The notes beneath the pieces are model-generated. The model did no database searches. It saw only the letters and a program-made list of their open reading frames with translations, and had not been told where the DNA came from. The position numbers and the translations under genes are program-made. Below, one piece after another: positions 5,576 to 6,694 of a stretch of 6,694 nucleotides of DNA (position 1 is the first letter of the stretch; the number at the start of each line of letters is the position of its first letter). Where the stretch lies: the NCBI GenBank assembly GCA_016873575.1, contig VGWY01000146.1:1-6694 (forward strand). Direction: 5' to 3'. The stretch comes from Nitrospira sp. GTDB taxonomy: Bacteria; Nitrospirota; Thermodesulfovibrionia; Thermodesulfovibrionales; SM23-35.

Positions 5576-6614
5576 GTTAAAGGTTGCCATATGTGGTGGC
5601 AGTGGATATACAGGGATTGAATTACTTCGTATCCTTTCACATCATCCTGAAGTTGTAGTTACAGCAGTTACCTCGGAAAAATCTGCAGGGAAATCTGTAA
5701 GTGAACTGTTCCCCCATCTTTATCAATACTCAAACCTACTCTATGAGCCGTTAAAGGCAGAGGCTATTCTCGAAAAGGCAGACCTGTTTTTTATGGCTCT
5801 TCCGCATGGAGAATCACAGGAGAAAGTAGACTACTTTTTCAGACAGGGGAAGAAGGTTATTGACCTCTCTGCTGACTACAGACTCAGAGATGCAAAGATA
5901 TATGAAGAGTGGTATAACGTACCTCATAAATTTCAAAAAACCCTGAAAAAGGCTGTCTTTGGATTACCTGAACTTTACAGAAAGGAGATTGCCAAGGCCA
6001 GTCTTATAGCTAATCCTGGCTGTTACCCGACAAGTGCTATCCTTGGGCTCTATCCTGCAATCAAAAATAATCTTGTTGATCTTTCTTCAATCATTATTAA
6101 TTCGGTTTCGGGAACAAGTGGTGCTGGAAGAAAATCGGATGTCGCCTTTTCGTTTTGTGAGGTGAATGAGGGATTCAAGGCATATGCCATCGGGACACAC
6201 AGACATACCCCAGAAATTGAACAGGAGGTATCGGTTTTAGCAGGTAAGAATATAAAAGTCAACTTTACGCCACATCTTGCTCCATTTGACAGGGGAATAC
6301 TCACAACGATGTATGTCCGGCTCACAAAGAAAATCAGTACGAACCAAATAGTAGATGTCTATAAGAAGGCATATGCTTATGAGCCTTTTACAAAGGTTCT
6401 TGATGAGGGAAGATTCCCGAATGTGAAGCATGTGCGGGGGACCAATGTGTGTGTGATTGGACTCACTATAAATATGAGGACAAATACCCTGATCATTGTT
6501 TCTGCGATAGATAACCTTGTGAAAGGCGCATCAGGTCAGGCTGTGCATAACATGAATATCATGCTGGGAATTGATGAAAAGACAGCGCTCGATACCATTG
6601 CATTGTTCCCATAA
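5574..6614 (+). CDS. argC: N-acetyl-gamma-glutamyl-phosphate reductase
   Basis: This 346-residue protein matches the full ArgC length. The enzyme makes N-acetylglutamate semialdehyde from N-acetylglutamyl phosphate with NADPH, the third step of arginine biosynthesis in the cytosol. It shows the Rossmann motif G-G-S-G-Y-T-G-I-E-L-L-R (8-19), A-L-P-H-G-E-S (75-81), D-L-S-A-D-Y-R-L (97-104), the active-site A-N-P-G-C-Y-P-T-S (146-154) with catalytic Cys150, S-G-T-S-G-A-G-R-K (179-187), H-R-H-T-P-E-I (209-215) with the probable base His211, and F-T-P-H-L-A-P-F-D-R-G-I (231-242). The ATG at 5574 lies three codons before the first Rossmann strand, and no ATG, GTG or TTG occurs upstream in frame before the TGA at 5532, so this start is well supported despite the absence of a Shine-Dalgarno sequence. 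argJ follows after 5 bases. Confidence 0.97.
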   Translation: MLKVAICGGSGYTGIELLRILSHHPEVVVTAVTSEKSAGKSVSELFPHLYQYSNLLYEPLKAEAILEKADLFFMALPHGESQEKVDYFFRQGKKVIDLSADYRLRDAKIYEEWYNVPHKFQKTLKKAVFGLPELYRKEIAKASLIANPGCYPTSAILGLYPAIKNNLVDLSSIIINSVSGTSGAGRKSDVAFSFCEVNEGFKAYAIGTHRHTPEIEQEVSVLAGKNIKVNFTPHLAPFDRGILTTMYVRLTKKISTNQIVDVYKKAYAYEPFTKVLDEGRFPNVKHVRGTNVCVIGLTINMRTNTLIIVSAIDNLVKGASGQAVHNMNIMLGIDEKTALDTIALFP

Positions 6615-6619
6615 ATAAA

Positions 6620-6694
6620 ATGACACCAAAAGGCTTTCTCTTCTCTACAGTTGAGGCCGCGATAAAGGTTCCCGGTCGTAAAGACCTTGCACTC
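6620..6694 (+). CDS. argJ: Bifunctional ornithine acetyltransferase/N-acetylglutamate synthase, N-terminal fragment
   Basis: Twenty-five codons run from the ATG at 6620 to the end of the window, too short to appear complete. The peptide begins M-T-P-K-G-F and continues to A-A-I-K-V-P-G-R-K-D-L-A-L, which closely resembles the start of ArgJ proteins (T-A-P-K-G-F, then I-K-x-x-G-x-x-D-L-A-L). ArgJ moves the acetyl group from N-acetylornithine to glutamate, recycling it for the first step of the arginine pathway. The position 5 bases after argC fits the common argC-argJ order. No Shine-Dalgarno sequence is visible, so translation may depend on coupling with argC. Whether the enzyme is mono- or bifunctional cannot be told from this fragment. 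Confidence 0.8.
   Translation, partial: MTPKGFLFSTVEAAIKVPGRKDLAL

Overview
The window is chromosomal DNA from a moderately AT-rich bacterium. A periplasmic cytochrome with fifteen CxxCH haem sites, a GT2/DUF2304 pair, the order rplM-rpsI-argC-argJ and small palindromic repeats between genes suggest an anaerobic or metal/sulfur-cycling lineage such as Nitrospirota or Desulfobacterota. That placement is inference from gene content; there is no rRNA or other decisive marker here.

Left block, + strand (2-3206). Four genes are packed with almost no space: the C-terminal three quarters of a GT2 glycosyltransferase, a small DUF2304 membrane protein, a 389-residue exported 15-haem cytochrome built on a 46-residue repeat, and a MidA/NDUFAF7-type SAM-dependent methyltransferase. 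The last two junctions are 4-base start/stop overlaps (ATGA and GTGA), so the set is probably one translationally coupled transcript. GT2 and DUF2304 fit a membrane glycosylation step. The cytochrome and MidA (whose mitochondrial relative assembles respiratory complex I) fit electron transfer. Why the two pairs sit together is not evident.

Middle block, - strand (3289-4340). An FmdB-type zinc-ribbon protein is followed, with a one-base TAGTG overlap, by a TIM-barrel protein of the sugar-phosphate isomerase/endonuclease IV superfamily. A REP-like hairpin (3217-3276) separates this pair from the convergent left block and could terminate transcription from both sides.

The 290-base divergent spacer (4341-4630) holds an extended -10 promoter candidate for the fmdB pair, a 77-base MITE-like palindromic element with GTCATTGCGAG ends, an outer inverted repeat bracketing that element, and an AT-rich promoter region for the ribosomal protein genes.

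Right block, + strand (4631-6694). rplM (L13) and rpsI (S9) form the usual pair. They are followed, across a spacer made of two oppositely oriented sets of 7-base repeats, by argC and the first 25 codons of argJ (arginine biosynthesis). Neither arg gene has a visible Shine-Dalgarno sequence.

The core genes are ordinary. The parts most worth a second look are the regular haem repeat, the endonuclease-IV-like metal ligand set in the TIM-barrel protein, and three unrelated repeat elements in three consecutive intergenic gaps. I see no convincing new multi-gene system, such as a defence or mobile module.
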